DNA of 64,000 nucleotides from Callipepla californica brunnescens (lineage: Eukaryota > Chordata > Aves > Galliformes > Odontophoridae), in NCBI GenBank assembly GCA_023055505.1, contig JALIRH010000010.1, positions 7,470,001 through 7,534,000 of the forward strand. The letters are read 5' to 3'. Position numbers and translations under genes: made by a program. Under the pieces are notes generated by a model. It saw only the letters and a program-made list of their open reading frames with translations, was not told the origin of the DNA and made no database searches. Of the stretch, positions 13,001 through 26,748 are shown piece by piece. Position 1 is the stretch's first letter; every line of letters starts with the position of its first letter.

Positions 13001-16000
13001 CTCACGTTAATATGGGAGATAATCTGCATTTCTTTCCTCGCTGTCCAAAAAGATTTAAGGATTTACATCTGCACCTGCTGAAAAAGACCACAACTGGAAA
13101 GGGGAGTGAGCACTGTTTCATAGTTGTGACACATTTGCAAGATGACAGAAATGTGCTTTTTAAAGAGTGAAAGAAATTGAAGCCAGTTCTCCCTGTGGCC
13201 CTCAATTTATATTAACTACTGAACCACTAATAAAAGGCAGACCGTGGAGATCATCATCACTCCAGGACACTGGGATGAGTCCAAAGGTCAGGCACCCTGA
13301 TGAGGAACCTAAACATATCCTCAGGCTGAGCACCAACACCCACACCAAGTTGTGCAGTTTGCACCTAGAAATGGAGCTTAAAAGCTTCACGAATATCCAA
13401 GAAACTTAGAATTTTCAGTCAATTGTCTAATACTTGGAGACCTGGATTTGGGCACCTGAACACTGTGTCAAACACAGACATGCAGCTGCTACTTCTGGGC
13501 ATGTTCAGCATACTCAAATTTGTTCTGTCAGAATGAAGATCATTACCAGAGACACAGTACCATACCATCATGGTGGAACTGCCCCCATTTCTGGTATCAG
13601 TCTAGCCAGAAACTCTTGAGTCATATCTGCAATTTTTGCCCTAATACCGTTTCTCTCACCAAAAGGGTGGCAGTCAGGCATGGCCTGAAGAGAACTACTG
13701 GAACCGACTCAATCTCACAACAGACTGCAAGATTCACAAACAGTATTATCCCTAATGCTCGCTGCTTAAGCATAAGCTTATTAACACCAATTTCTGAGCT
13801 CTCAGTAGCAAGGGCTTTCACCTCTCAGTAGTAATGACCTTTCTGAGAAAATTTAGTCTCAAGTAGACTTCCTTCAAGAACATACCATACCACCACCCAG
13901 AACAAACAGCTTATTAAGAAAGGATAACATGCTATGTGTGCAGAGCAGACCATACTAACATGAGTTACACTTAAATTCACAAGAGTCACCACTGTTGTAT
14001 CAAATTTCTTACCTAAAAATTAACAGTCTACAGAAACAGTTTGTTTATGGTTTGTCTTCCAGATGGATTCATGAAGTAGAATTGAAAAATTTTTGCCAGC
14101 ACTCATTTCCTATAACATATTTCCGCAATATATTTGCATAGCATCTAATGCAATTAACTGCTCTATCATTCATGTATGTCTACAGGATGAGTACTTCTCT
14201 TGGCACACTCATCCTTTCCAGTCTTTTGTCCATGCAGTTTAGTCACCTCCTTTATTCCTGAAAATAGCTATCTGCAAAGGTTTTATTACAAAGGATTCAA
14301 ATTGTGCCTACAGTATTTTGCAAACAAGAGCACTGATGTAATGAAGCACACTGGCTACAACAAATGTAGAACTTGACCTTTTCCTAACACCCAACCTGAC
14401 CCTCCCCTGAAACAGCTCCATGATGTTCCCTCAGATTCTGTCACCATCACCAGAAAGCAGAGCTCAGCACTGCCCCTCCATTCCCTGTGAGGACCTGTTG
14501 GCTGTAATACTTTAATCCCACTAAATATTTCTTAAAATTTCCCTTCTGATTTTGGCTCAAAGAGCTTGGTCAGGTGAAGGAGGTATATACAAATGCTCTG
14601 TAACAGTTTCATTAAATCAAGACAGTTAAGTGTTCAACAAATGTGTTCATTTCCTCCTTACAGGAAAAGATAATGAACATCCACAGCTTAAGAACAGATA
14701 ATAATAAAGTACAATTTAAACTAAGGGTTGAGGAGAATGATTTAGAATGGTTTAAGCAGCCATAATTCAAAACCAAATGAATATGTTTTCCATTGTAAAA
14801 CTCAGGTTAACTTTATGCAAGAACTTTTGACAACTACAAAAAAATCTGACATCCCAAAGCACTAAACTGAACCAGATACAAGGTAACAGCTTTCTGTTGC
14901 CTAGTACAATTACCAAAAACAATAAAGAAATTGTTTTCATTGTCAGGAAGTAAATTTCCTCACTAATCTTATCCATTTACCTGATAATTGCTCACAGATA
15001 AATTAGCTTTTAATTTTAAAGGTTAAGAATGTTTCTGGCCTAAAGGAACCAAGTAGAGAGACTCAAACAAATAATAATCAAGCATATATCTCTTTGTTCA
15101 CTCCTCAGCAGTATATTAAACGTCCTTGATGGGTAAAATAGTTTAGAAAAGCAATTTAATCTAGTCAGTAGAATGTGAAAATAGAGGGGAAAAAAATGGG
15201 CTGCAAGGACCTACATGAAACACTAAGAATTCAAGAAAATTAAACTTAGAAGAATTTTTGAAAATATAAAAACAAAGGGATAAAGTTACATATTCAGAAC
15301 CTTTTCAGATGTCATTAAAAATTAATAAGCAACAAAATAACTTTAAAAAAGCCTTCACCTTCATGTTTTGTCATCTAGATTTTATACCATGGTGCAGGGG
15401 AAAATGCCAAAATCTCTGTTACTAGTGTATCAGAAAATTACTGTTGTGATTCTTCTATCAAAAAAAATTACAACTGTGATATTTATAACAGAGTCTAAAC
15501 ACAAGTAAGCCTCCAAGCAAAAAATGCATTATTCAGATGATAAACACCTTTCACTACATTTTTTGTCATTTTATTCTAGTAACAGTTGCCCTATTTTCAG
15601 AAATTTTATAACATTCAGTCTTAACAAGTTTTTTCCAGAGGGAGAAAGACTATTAAATCAATTTTCCAATCATAACTTGTTGGAGAAAATGTTGGCCCCT
15701 TAAGTGAACATAATCCTTCAGCATGTGGAATTTCTTTTTCTTTTAAAGCTCTAGTATTTATGCTATGAAAACGACTGTACTTTTCCCAGTGCAAGCAGCA
15801 ATTAATCCAATGTGTTTCATTCTTATTTTGAAACTGAAGCCAACGAATTTGTGACTAACTCTGAACAGCAAAAGTCAACATCACCGTAAAAAAAAAAAAT
15901 CCAACTACAAACATGTTAAGCATGTAAAAAGTACACATTAGTCAAATCGGAAATGCTGCCTCTTCCTTCCATTTCAAAAGGAAAAAGAAAAAAAAAAAAA

Positions 16001-16975
16001 CTCAAATACTGTAACCTGAAATTTCCTTATTTTTCATAAAGAATAACAATGACATACGTTGTGGTTATAGTGATTCAGAAGATGTGCCCAAACAAATGGA
16101 CACTCCAGGTGGACCTCTTCATCTACAAAGAAGTAAATTAGAAAAGATTTTCTTTTCTTTCATGAAAACCAGTCAGAATAATTCATCCCATTAGAGGGAT
16201 CACAAAGAAAACACAGATTGGTAACAGACATAGTCCTGAAGGGGATGAAAGGTAAAAGGTGCCTAGAGAAACAAGTATCATTAAGCAGTTAAATAACCAA
16301 AAGTAAAGCAGATTTTGCCACAAGCATCTTGCTTCTCCAAGTTCTGCACTTTTGTACTATGCCCTAAGTAAAGCAGATAGAGTTAAAACAAGACCAATAC
16401 AACTATTAAAATGAGTTCGTGGGAAAGTTTATTTTAATCTTTTTAACCTTGTTTTGCAGTTAAATTTATAGATATTTCCCTAAACAGAGATCTGTTTTCA
16501 TTGGTTAGTATAACACTGCAAGCATACTGAATTTAACAGTTTCTGCACCTGGGACAGGGCAACCCTGGATATGCCCAGACCAGGGGACAAAGCAGCCCCA
16601 GAGAAAGGGTTCTGGGGGTTCAGACTGATAATAAGTAAAACGTGAGTCAGTGGTGTGTCCTGGCAGCTGGATTTTCAACTTTGAATGAATCCTGAATCGA
16701 CCCACTATTTAGCTCTATCACACTTAACACATCTCACATCTGCAGTAATACAGTCCTGGTTTAACTGGCTGAAAAGTACACATAGCTGAAGCAGCACAAA
16801 ACTCAGTGATTAGGATTTGATTGAGTTTCTACATTAATTTCAGACTACTGGTGCTGTCAGCTGTAAGAGTTAGGAAACCAATACTGTACAAACCGCATGC
16901 ATATTACACAGTGCTAATCACCTCCTGACCATGGGTCATAATGGACAAAGAATGAACCAAGAAAGAGTAAAATAG

Positions 16976-16992
16976 AAAAAAAAAAAAAAAAA
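16976..16992 (+). repeat. Poly-A run, 17 bases
   Basis: Uninterrupted A homopolymer with no retroposon body recognisable on its 5' side. Confidence 0.9.
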
Positions 16993-17673
16993 GATAATCA
17001 TGAAGATATTAGCATAAGAAAACAGGATGCTATTATGCATTTGTGAAAACCATAAAACTATAGAAATACCCAAGGACGTGGGAGAGGGTAAGAGATCCCA
17101 TTTATTTTAATTTTGGGAAATTTCACTGGTTTCAATCAAGTTACAATGCACTGCACTTTTCCAAATAAAATTCAGCTTACTGTTCAGATACACAAAAACT
17201 CTGTGGAAAAACTTCTATATCTGAACATTTCTTTATACTAGATCAGATCAAAACCTAGGTTGAATTTTAGATATCCTTAAAGATTTTTGTGATTTTTTGA
17301 AAGAATTAACAACTAAACCTATGTATTAACAATTAAAATACAAATCAAGCTTGGTTTCTCAACACAATACAATCCAAAACCGATAAATTAATTCCTCAAT
17401 TCTGATACAAAGAATATTCTTTTAGGTTTATTTCTTTGAAATGTTTCAACATAGTATCTAGTCTTACCTAGTATTGCAAGATGTTTCTCAACAATTCTTT
17501 TTCTGCAGGTATTTGCATTCAGTTTCTATCATAGCACTTCTGCACACTGCTACAGATATTACTTTTAAGTATTTGCAGTGACCTAAGTTCAAAACTTGTT
17601 TTCAAGTCTCTTCTTATTCACCAAATTCAATTCTATGATTCTGATTTCGCATACAGCAATACACTCAAATAGT

Positions 17674-17696
17674 AAAAAAAAAAAAAAAAAAAAAAA
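17674..17696 (+). repeat. Poly-A run, 23 bases
   Basis: Uninterrupted A homopolymer. Avian CR1 elements do not end in poly-A, and no processed pseudogene is recognisable before it, so it is called a simple repeat. Confidence 0.9.
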
Positions 17697-20065
17697 TTGC
17701 TTATTTTACGACTTATTACATTCTCCTCCCTCTGGAGAATAGATCTTAGTAGAGTTGTGCATAACTATACCACTTAATTGTAGAGACATGAATTCTCTTA
17801 TGTTAAACTGCAGAGTAAACAGATACACACACACAAAAAAAACCACGATTTCAGAAAACTGAAGCATTAAAACTTCAAAACCAACCCATTTTTGATGTCC
17901 TTGAAATGCTGCAATATTGTTTTCACATTACAACAGTCATGTTATCACCTTTCAGGTAATGGGATTTCTTTGCTTGCTAAAACACATAACAAAGATGCAA
18001 AGAGTGAGCAGAACAGCAGCAGAGACAGATAAAATGTCATTTAGGGCCAATTAGTTGCACATGGCTAGTAACGAAATGAATCAAGCAAGTAAAATCCAGT
18101 GTATTAGTCTGGAATTCATACAATTGAAGTGAAAGCACTGGACATCCTTCATCAGTTCCTTCAATGACTCTCCCTAGCTAATGACAGCCTTCTGCCCTCC
18201 TTTGAACTTCATAACTGAGTCTGTAAAATAATGCTCAATTACTTATCCATTGTGAAAACAAAGTACTTTGCACGTTCTGCCAAGCTGCACCTTATAAACT
18301 GCTTGGCAACACACAGTGAATGCTGAAACTACTTGGAAGTAATCTAGATTAAAAAAAAATCAGACCTGTGATGAGAGTCAAGGCAATTATATTAACAAAA
18401 CTCCAGAGATTCAGCAAAGGAAGGTGCTTTGGAGAAGACAGACTTATGTGCACAAGCCTGTGAAGAGATTTAGATGGCTCATTTCCTCACCAGGAAACAC
18501 AAATGTATGGATGGAGCAGAATTAAGTTAAATTTCCTTTGCTACTGAATTCAGCAAGAGCATGGTCAGATAGACCTCTCCAGGCTGATGTTGCCTACTGC
18601 TGAAATAGCAAACTTTGATGAGTGCCACACTTTCACATGTTTGGGATCTCTGAATTGCTAATACCTTTCTACTGAAATACTCACTCAATTAAAAAAAAAT
18701 TAAAAGTAATAGTAACTTATCAGAAAGAAAATAAACATATAGGCAACCTCAACTCATTTTGGATCAGATGCTATTTTAAGTGAGCTCATCTACAGATGAC
18801 TAAGTACACTGCCAATCATGAGGCGAAACAGAACTATTTTTCTTTCCACAAAAACATCCCAGATATAACCTGTCACTGCCAGCCTAAAAATAACAAATGC
18901 TGTTTTATGGGCCCAGAAAAGGAAAGCAAAACCAGAACTGCAGAAATCTCAGGTCTTTCTTCTGGTCCCACTTTCTGGTACATAGCAGTTTAAAGTTTTC
19001 CTAAGCTGATGATCGCATCTGTTAAATTAGGATAATTCCATTTAATTATCTAATTTCCACAGAACCTACAGAACTCACATTGTATCACCAAAGCCTAAGA
19101 GCACAAGCATCAAGAAAGTGTTATAAACACTTTCCTCTTCTGCAAGAGAACCATCTAAAACAGAAAAAAGGACCTGTGAGAACAAGTGGCTAAGCTAAAC
19201 TTTATGTTTCTGAACATTTCCAATTTGAAGGACAAAGTCTTTGCCACATATACATCTTGACCACATAACTGACCTTCTAAGTCTTCCTTCTAGTGTCCTA
19301 AGCTATCAGGTAAAGTAAACCAAGTAACTCTCTTGATTCATTGCTCTTAACTGAAGCTTGCAAAAAAAAAGTTTTTCACTACAAGGTCTGTCAGTCCAGA
19401 CAGGATGCACGTCCATGAATTCAAGCTTTAAAGTTCAATGTTAGCTTCTTTTTTCCTTCTTAGAAGACAAACTGACTTTATTTGCAAAATGATGTAGCAC
19501 AAAAGGAGGAAGGAAGACATTTGGATGATGGACAAAGTATAAGAATAATTTAAGCCATTTCTGGTCAGAATGACTTTTTGCTTACAAGCATCTTTCGAAG
19601 ATCACTGCACAGCAGTTACTTCTTCTTCCAACAAAGCCCTGCTGAGTGGCAACTGTTACTAAGGTCATTCATCTGTTTTCAGCATGTATTCTCATAAGCT
19701 TTCCTGAAAAATCTGTTAAATTCAAGCAGGAATTACCCACATTAGACATCTGTCTGCTTCTCTGTTGTGAAGATGATCGTTATAAAGTACATTATAAAAC
19801 ATCCAGTAATCTCTGATAACACACTTAAACAATTAGATAAAGAAAGATGCTCTGCAAACTGTCTTTTTGGAAACTCTTGCACATCTATGCTTTGTGTATG
19901 TGAAGATAAGGTCACTTCTGAAGCAATCCCAGATTCATCCACATTCATCATGCTCACATATGAACACACATCAATCAGCAGCCTCAGTCTGCATTTCTTT
20001 CAGAAGGAAGCAAAATAGAATATGCGCTTAAGGAGCAAAGGTAATCAGAGCATTGTAACTGCTAA

Positions 20066-20082
20066 CGGGAACACAGTTCCCG
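20066..20082. repeat. Perfect 7-bp inverted repeat with 3-bp spacer
   Basis: CGGGAAC, ACA, GTTCCCG. It is followed by another CpG (gcggg), so three CpGs lie within about 20 bases of AT-rich intron. It does not fit the glucocorticoid-receptor spacing or the EBF site, so no factor is named. Confidence 0.6.
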
Positions 20083-20250
20083 CGGGAGAAACTCTCACTA
20101 GGCAAGCCTCTCTCATCACACGTACAGTAGAGATTTGCAGTACTCAAAATTAGTATTTTGTCCTCCAAAAACATACTTCCTGTTAGCATACACTCCTAGT
20201 TAGTATATGCACAGTCTTCAGTGGTTTTAATATTTTACAGGGCAAGTAAG

Positions 20251-20279
20251 TTTTTGTTGCTTCTGTTTTTGTTGCTTCT
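20251..20279. repeat. Two-copy tandem repeat, 15-bp unit
   Basis: The unit 'tttttgttgcttctg' is followed directly by a second copy differing only at its last base. A small local duplication. Confidence 0.85.
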
Positions 20280-22120
20280 ATTTCTTAAGATTCACTTCAA
20301 TGGGTTTTCTCCAACCCAGATGTTACAGTAGTTTTTTGTTGTTCTAAACAATATTGAATTGCATTTACAAATCTCTCCACTGCTTTTATATGTGGCTGGG
20401 TGAATAAAAAAATGCATAATGTATTTTTTGGCCAAAGGAAATCAGGCACAATGAACATGAAGTCCAAAACTTTTAGGTAAGATGAAGTGAAAATAACACA
20501 ATCAAACCATGCAAACAATAGTTCACTCGAATACATTACATCTCATGTGAAACAAAATGCATTTTTGCTTTAAAAGTTAATGTAACAGTCTTTAACCTCT
20601 TCTTCCAATGCCACTTCAGAGCAAAGTCCTGTAAGCTACATGGGGTTTCAGTGAATTATTGGAGAAAACAAGATGGGTGATTACATGAAACAGATCTCTC
20701 ATATATGAAACTAGTGGGGATATGCATGGAGACCATCACACAGGTCAGTGTTATTTTTGAGAATGTTAACCTATTCTGGATTTATCCAAACTCCCCTCAA
20801 AAGGAGATATGGAATTCACCTGTGACTAGAATTTTCACAGGAAAAGATTCTCAAGTGTATAAAACTCAGCTTTATGAGTGCCTTAACAGTTTGTTGTTCC
20901 ATTTAATTTCAAAAGCTATTATAATGTTATGATAAAAACAAGTGGACATAGCTATGCATTTCACTATAACAGAATCATTAAGAAGAAAAACAGAACAACA
21001 TGGAAGCTTTCTACAAGAGATGTAAAATGTGGTTAAGACCTAAGTTATGAACTTTTCTGCACAGAAGCTGATTCATATCTGAAATCATCTCAGAATAAAA
21101 TGGATTTGGAGAGATGTACTGATGCCAATACTTTCAGAACTCACGTGAGTCTCAAGCAGCACAGACTAGGCTGGAGTGGCTGGATCAACATGTCTCTTAT
21201 TCTATAAATTCATTTAAAACATCAATCTATATATTATTCTTTCTCTTAGCATAATAATGTACTGTTCTAGGACACTGATTCTATTTTAGTACTCACATAA
21301 GCAGGTCACAAAAATGATCAAAAGCACACTGATTTTTCAAAAACAATAACATAGGTTATATCAATTTTCATGAAATCTAAGGGAGGAAAATAACATTCAC
21401 TCTTCCACAGACACATTCAGATTATTGCTTTGCTGCAGCCTTCAAACTACAGAGCATACCTCTTCCTTAGGAATTTTCAGAACATAAATTTATAATCTTA
21501 GCAGTACTGCAACAATATGCTTGAGATACTGCTAGCAAAATCTTACAAAAAATGCTCTGCATACTCTGTAGATGATACTAAATTTATTCACTTCCAATTT
21601 GCACAGAACTGGTGTAAAAATATTCATTAATAAGAGCAATAGTAATTAACCATTTTCCACATGGCTATTTAGCAATCCTTCAAACAACATATCTCTGTTG
21701 AGTCCTGAGCCCAAGGGTAAAGAACAAATCTCCAGAGCAACTGAGCAGCTAATACCCATAATTCAGTATACATTTCAAAACAAATAAGTAAATAAATAAC
21801 ACTCTACTTGTGAGGAAACAGGTATTTTTCTTCAGCTGAATTTTATCAATACTATAGATAGGGTTTCAATTTGGCTCCTGTAAAACTGAAGAAGATACAG
21901 ACAGATGCTGAAACCAAAATCCCCCCTCTGGAAAATACACTCTAGAACAAAACTTATTGATGGAATCTTTGGTATGACTAGATGTAGGGAAATAGACTGA
22001 AGAATCTCATTCTGAAATTACTCACTTCATTCTGCTTCTTTTTACAACAGAAACAAAGTTCTAAAATGTGAAATAAATCTTAGTAGTCAGAAGCCAGCCT
22101 TATGTTTTGGTCCACTTGTG

Positions 22121-22176
22121 TATATATATATATATAGTTATAAATATATACATACATATGTAGTTACATATATATT
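22121..22176. repeat. TA-rich microsatellite
   Basis: Eight TA units at 22121-22136 followed by imperfect taaatatatacatacatatg sequence. Simple repeat with hairpin potential. Confidence 0.9.
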
Positions 22177-23367
22177 GTTATTGAAATTTTTTCTCAATCT
22201 TCCAAACATTGAGTACAACCATATAATGCAGTCCTTCTTTGACTCCCTCCAGTTTGTATTCTACAATCATAAATCCAATTTTTCTAGTTCATTAGTAGCA
22301 TTTCGCTGAACATGAAAATTAAAATACCTGAGAAGAACTATTCAGTATTTTTTATTCCCATTTGGATTCAGTTCCTAGATTCTAAAAACAAAAAACATGA
22401 CAAATACGAGTCGGTACCAGAAAAAAAAATCCAAAGCAGTTATAATTCGATACACAATCTCCCTAATTTTAACTCTATTTCCTATTGATTTTTACAACAT
22501 TATTAAACATATTTAATGTCACACAACTACCACCAGTGATTCAATGGGAGAGATTAGACACGAAATCACATTCTTGCTGGTAGATTCTATATTTCTAAAA
22601 TAAAACCCTGTGACACTTTCATCTTTAAAAAAGAAGTTTACATGTACATAGGATCTCCCTCTCTGGAACTGACACAGCATTTACTATTGAATGTAATTAA
22701 ACAGTTTGACTGACTAATTACAGTTTAAGTATCTATTTTCCTTTTTTGCCAGAATCTAACAGCAGGGTTTGTTTTGGGTTTGCTTTTTTTCCATTTTTAC
22801 ATGATGTGATAATGCCTCTTGAGAAAACCTAGCACAATTGCTAGTGACTGATACTGGAACAATTCCTCAGAACAGTGGCTTCAGAACACTTCTTAATTTA
22901 TGGCATTTTGCAAGTTTCCCAGAACAGGTGAAAAGCAATCCCATCCTTCCTCCAAAAGCAAGGAAAATGTACAACACTTTATAGCATCTTTAAGCATATT
23001 AGCTACAAAGTGATCCCAGCAAAACCAGTCCAGGAAGATCTTGCAGTCCCACCAATGTAGACAGATTGCTAGGCTCTAGAAAGTCAACAGAACTACATAA
23101 AATCTATGTTTATGTTTATCACTTTGCAAAAAGAAAGAAAGAAATAATGTAACATTTTGCATTCCTGTAACATTTTAAAACTATGCATCATTGATAGTTA
23201 GGCACGCATCTTTTTAACATGATCTCAATATGTTCATGTAAAACGTAACTGAAGACTCAGATGGGCTTATCTTTCCAACATTTATAATCTAGATTAACTG
23301 TTCCCACCTTCTCCATGTGCACATAATATAAAAGAGTGTTTCTAAGACGACCAGAGTGAGACATTGT

Positions 23368-23440
23368 CACAGAATGATAGGATTGGTAAAGATTTCACAA
23401 GGTCTTCCTGTCCATCGCCCAGCTCTAAGCAGGGATAACT
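23368..23440 (-). mobile_element. CR1 LINE 3'-end fragment (degenerate)
   Basis: Begins 'tcacagaatgataggattgg', the reverse complement of a CR1 3' end, and continues with a decayed 'ccatcgcccagctctaagcaggg' segment. Only about 70 bases remain recognisable. Subfamily cannot be named by eye. Confidence 0.65.
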
Positions 23441-26354
23441 GCATTGCATATTTCTTGGCTGATATTTGTGTAACTTGTTCTTACAACAAGATAACAGAGA
23501 TTCAGAAAATAATATTAGACAACTTATAGCTGCACATTCTGCCTACAAGACGTTTGTCTTTTCAACTTCTGACTAAGGAATGGCAGTTCCTTCAAATCTT
23601 ATTTCATAATTTTAGGCTCGTCGTGGATTTTGTTGTACTCATCTAATTGCTCTACAGTTGCTTCTCTTTTCCCAAAGAGCTACACATTGTAGTAAGCAGT
23701 TAAGACCTTACAAGTGCCAAATACTATCTCATGCATCTTCAGACTTCATATCTTCCTAAATATGCTAATACGTCTATTTCTTTGCAGCAAGTTCATTATT
23801 TGATTAAAAATGAGAACTTGCAAGCCCTGACATATCTTTCACATCACAGCTGAATTGTAAGATCTACATGTAGTCAACTTCTCAATGCCTCATAAATAAC
23901 TTCTTTTACAAAGTGAAAAGGCTCCAGCAAATAGAAAGGGAAAATAGCAACAGGGAAGAACAAGGATTCACAGTCCAGTTTCTCACCAACTGTAAGAAGA
24001 TATGACCTGAATTTCCCACTGCTGTTCCTCCATTTCCTTTCCTGTGTCATAACAAAATCATTTCCTTCTTATGCAACTTAATTAGTTCCCTGTTTTGTTT
24101 TTTTTCATTCATCACCTCTCCAACTTCTCATAGATTTCTCTATATTCATTTTTACCCTTCTTTAAAATCCAGTTTCTCCCACCCAAGATTCTGCTTTACA
24201 CCTTTTATAGCAATCAGTGAGAATATATTCTCACTTTTATCTTGCCTATCCTAACCAAAAGCTTTGTAGAAGCTGTGTGGACTTCAGTCATCTTTAAATA
24301 TTCTACACTTATTTTTGTTTCTGTATTATTCTAAATGAAATAGTACAAAGCAGAGATTAGCAGAGGAAATGGAAACACATATTTAACAAGCAGAAATTGT
24401 GTGAAGGACTCAAATTTGCAGGTACAAATACATTGAAGTGGAATTATTTCCACACAATATTCATAGCTTTTCTTACTTTTGCACAAATGAATATCAGATT
24501 GCTAATCATTCTTAAACAGTAGCACAACAGCACATCATATGGTTCTGGTTTTTTTTGTTTTGTTTTGTTTTTTATCATGATGTAGCTGTTTGTTTAAAAA
24601 AAAAAAAATGCACCTCTGATTGTCACTTCATTTTCTTCTAGAATCTTCCTGGAGGAAGATTCCTTTTTTTCCTTTCACTCAGAACCTGGAATCAGGCACT
24701 AAGAAAATAAAATACAACTCAATCCTAAGTTCATACTTACAGTTGAGTTTGGGGGTTTTATTTTCAATGATGCCACTATCTCAAGTACTCTTGTCGTGAA
24801 AATATAACACTGCCTCTGTTACTTTCCAAAAGAAACAACAACATACTATAAACTTGACTTAACTGTTGCTACAGTGCTACATTCTGGGAAACAGAACTGG
24901 GGATTAGTCCCTGGATCAGATTCTGTCATCCATTCTCATAATGAGCAATACATTTCATCTGCAACTCTCACAGGAGGTCCCACTCAGCATTAACAAAAGC
25001 AAAAGAATCTGGCCTTTTACTGTGCGTAGCTTCCCACACTCACCTGCTACACTGAAAATAGCTGTTACCCAAGATCGTGCTATACCGTTCTCCCACATAC
25101 AGAGACCTAAGAAGTCGTAACTGTGTATCATCTGCAGCAGTGACAAGAGTAGCGGATATAAACAACATCTACCTACTACAAGCATGGTACACACACATGT
25201 AGTATGTGTATCTGTGGATATATATCAACAATGTCATTCTTAAAGGTCTTAAAACTACTGATTTAAAATTTAAAAAAAAATTAAAGACTGAAAAAGGAAG
25301 ATGAAAATAAGAACTTAGTACAGAAAACGTTTGGTTTTAAATACATGGGAATTACTGTTATCACTGTCTTCAGACAACACAGTAAAGCAACATACTATGC
25401 ATAAACACAGTTTACAAAAATCTCTACACACTTCATCTATACATGCTTATATATGAGATGCATCAAATCTCCATCAGATGAGAACCTCATTTTAAAAGAC
25501 AATTTTTATTTGCATAACAAGGGAGACCTGGAACCAACGGAAACAAACACACTAAAGTCAACTTTTCTTGCATATAAATAAACTGTCTTAAGAGACAATT
25601 TGAAAGACAATTTACATGTGCCGAGCTTTACATATATGCAGACAACCAACAATACCCAGTCCTCTGATAAGAAATCAATAAACCTTTGAAGAGAAGATCA
25701 GCAAATTGTTCCACCCATTCTGCAAACAAATGATAACTTCACAGCAATCTTTCAATCACTCACAACTATTTTAAAGCTCTCTGAACGATCATACTGAAAA
25801 AATATACTTGATCATTAATAAATGTAACATCAGACACAAAGCATTTTGTTACCATATCAGTACAGCTATTGAATGATAGAAACAGGACGATACTTGTGTA
25901 TCCAATAACAGTTTGAACAAACTGTTTTCATGGAAAAAAATATTTTTAACTTAGTACTGCAATAGTGCTCATACAGATGATTCCCAATACATTTCTCAAA
26001 AAAAAAAAAAAAAAAAAAAAAAACCAGAAGCCTTATTTCTAACAAAGGTGCTGCAGAATTCTAAGAAAGTGCAGAGGAAGAAGTACTTCTGCTTAAGTCC
26101 TCAAAACAACAGGTAACAATGTGTTTTAACACTCTTCAAACTGTTCAGCTGGGCTTTTAATTAGAAGTTTGTATAAGAAAATTAGCAACAACATATGATT
26201 AACACAACAACAAAAATAGAATTTACCTTGTGCGGGGTTTTGGGTGGGGTATGGACAGTTCACAATTTCTGGGCACTATTAGAAAATAAAATTAATCCAG
26301 TACTGTTTCTTTTACTATGGATAACAATTATAATGTATCTTACTTTACTGTTTG

Positions 26355-26362
<8 letters not shown>
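23441..26362 (-). other. SLC4A10: SLC4A10 intron 1, between CR1 fragments
   Basis: AT-rich intronic DNA. It contains a TTTTG-type low-complexity stretch at about 24548-24573, an adjacent A-run at about 24595-24608 and the long A-run at 25998-26023. No exon or conserved block was recognised. Confidence 0.5.
25998..26023 (+). repeat. Poly-A run, 26 bases
   Basis: Uninterrupted A homopolymer, tied with 40172-40197 as the longest A-run noted in the window. No retroposon body is recognisable upstream. Confidence 0.9.

Positions 26363-26385
<23 letters not shown>
26363..26385. repeat. (AC)n microsatellite
   Basis: Eleven perfect AC units plus a terminal A. A dinucleotide repeat likely to be length-polymorphic. 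Confidence 0.95.
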
Positions 26386-26621
26386 ATCAGTTAGACTAAG
26401 ACCTTGAAGGAAACAGAAGTCTTTCAGCTAGGAGCCTCTCTTTTTCTTCATACCCTGTCCCTCAGACTCAGACGAAGCTTGGGAACAGCACTGTACGTGT
26501 TCTGCAGCTTGAATGCCTGTTTCCATTTATCTCCAATCACGATGAGGTTTGATTCCTAAAACAGAAGCACTCCCAAGGTACTGCTATGTCATCCAGGCTA
26601 AAAGCACTAAGCTAGTACCAA

Positions 26622-26748
26622 TTCATAGAATCACCAAGGTTGGAAAAGACCTCCAAGATCATCTAGACCAACTGCCAATTAACCACCAACATTTCCCCAC
26701 TATACCATATCCTTCAGTACAACATCCAAGTGTTTCCTGCTCCTTAAA
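26622..26748 (-). mobile_element. CR1 LINE 3'-end fragment
   Basis: Reverse-oriented CR1 terminus starting 'tcatagaatcaccaaggttg' and running through 'gaaaagacctccaagatcat' and a degenerate 'ccttcagtacaacatccaag' block. Similarity is lost after about 26748, so it is strongly 5'-truncated. It lies in the same orientation as SLC4A10. The 187-codon plus-strand open frame crossing it is a by-product. Confidence 0.9.

Larger units (their letters stand above)
13001..23367 (-). other. SLC4A10: SLC4A10 intron 1, middle part
   Basis: AT-rich intronic DNA holding A-runs at 16976-16992 and 17674-17696, a TA microsatellite at 22121-22176, a short tandem duplication at 20251-20279 and a CpG-containing palindrome at 20066-20082. 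Overlapping short open frames at 13160-13830 lie in a region of more even base composition, which makes chance frames longer; no exon was recognised. Confidence 0.5.

Noticed and set aside
25998..26023. Poly-A tail of a processed pseudogene
   Set aside because: No gene-like or retroposon body is recognisable on the 5' side and no target-site duplication was seen.
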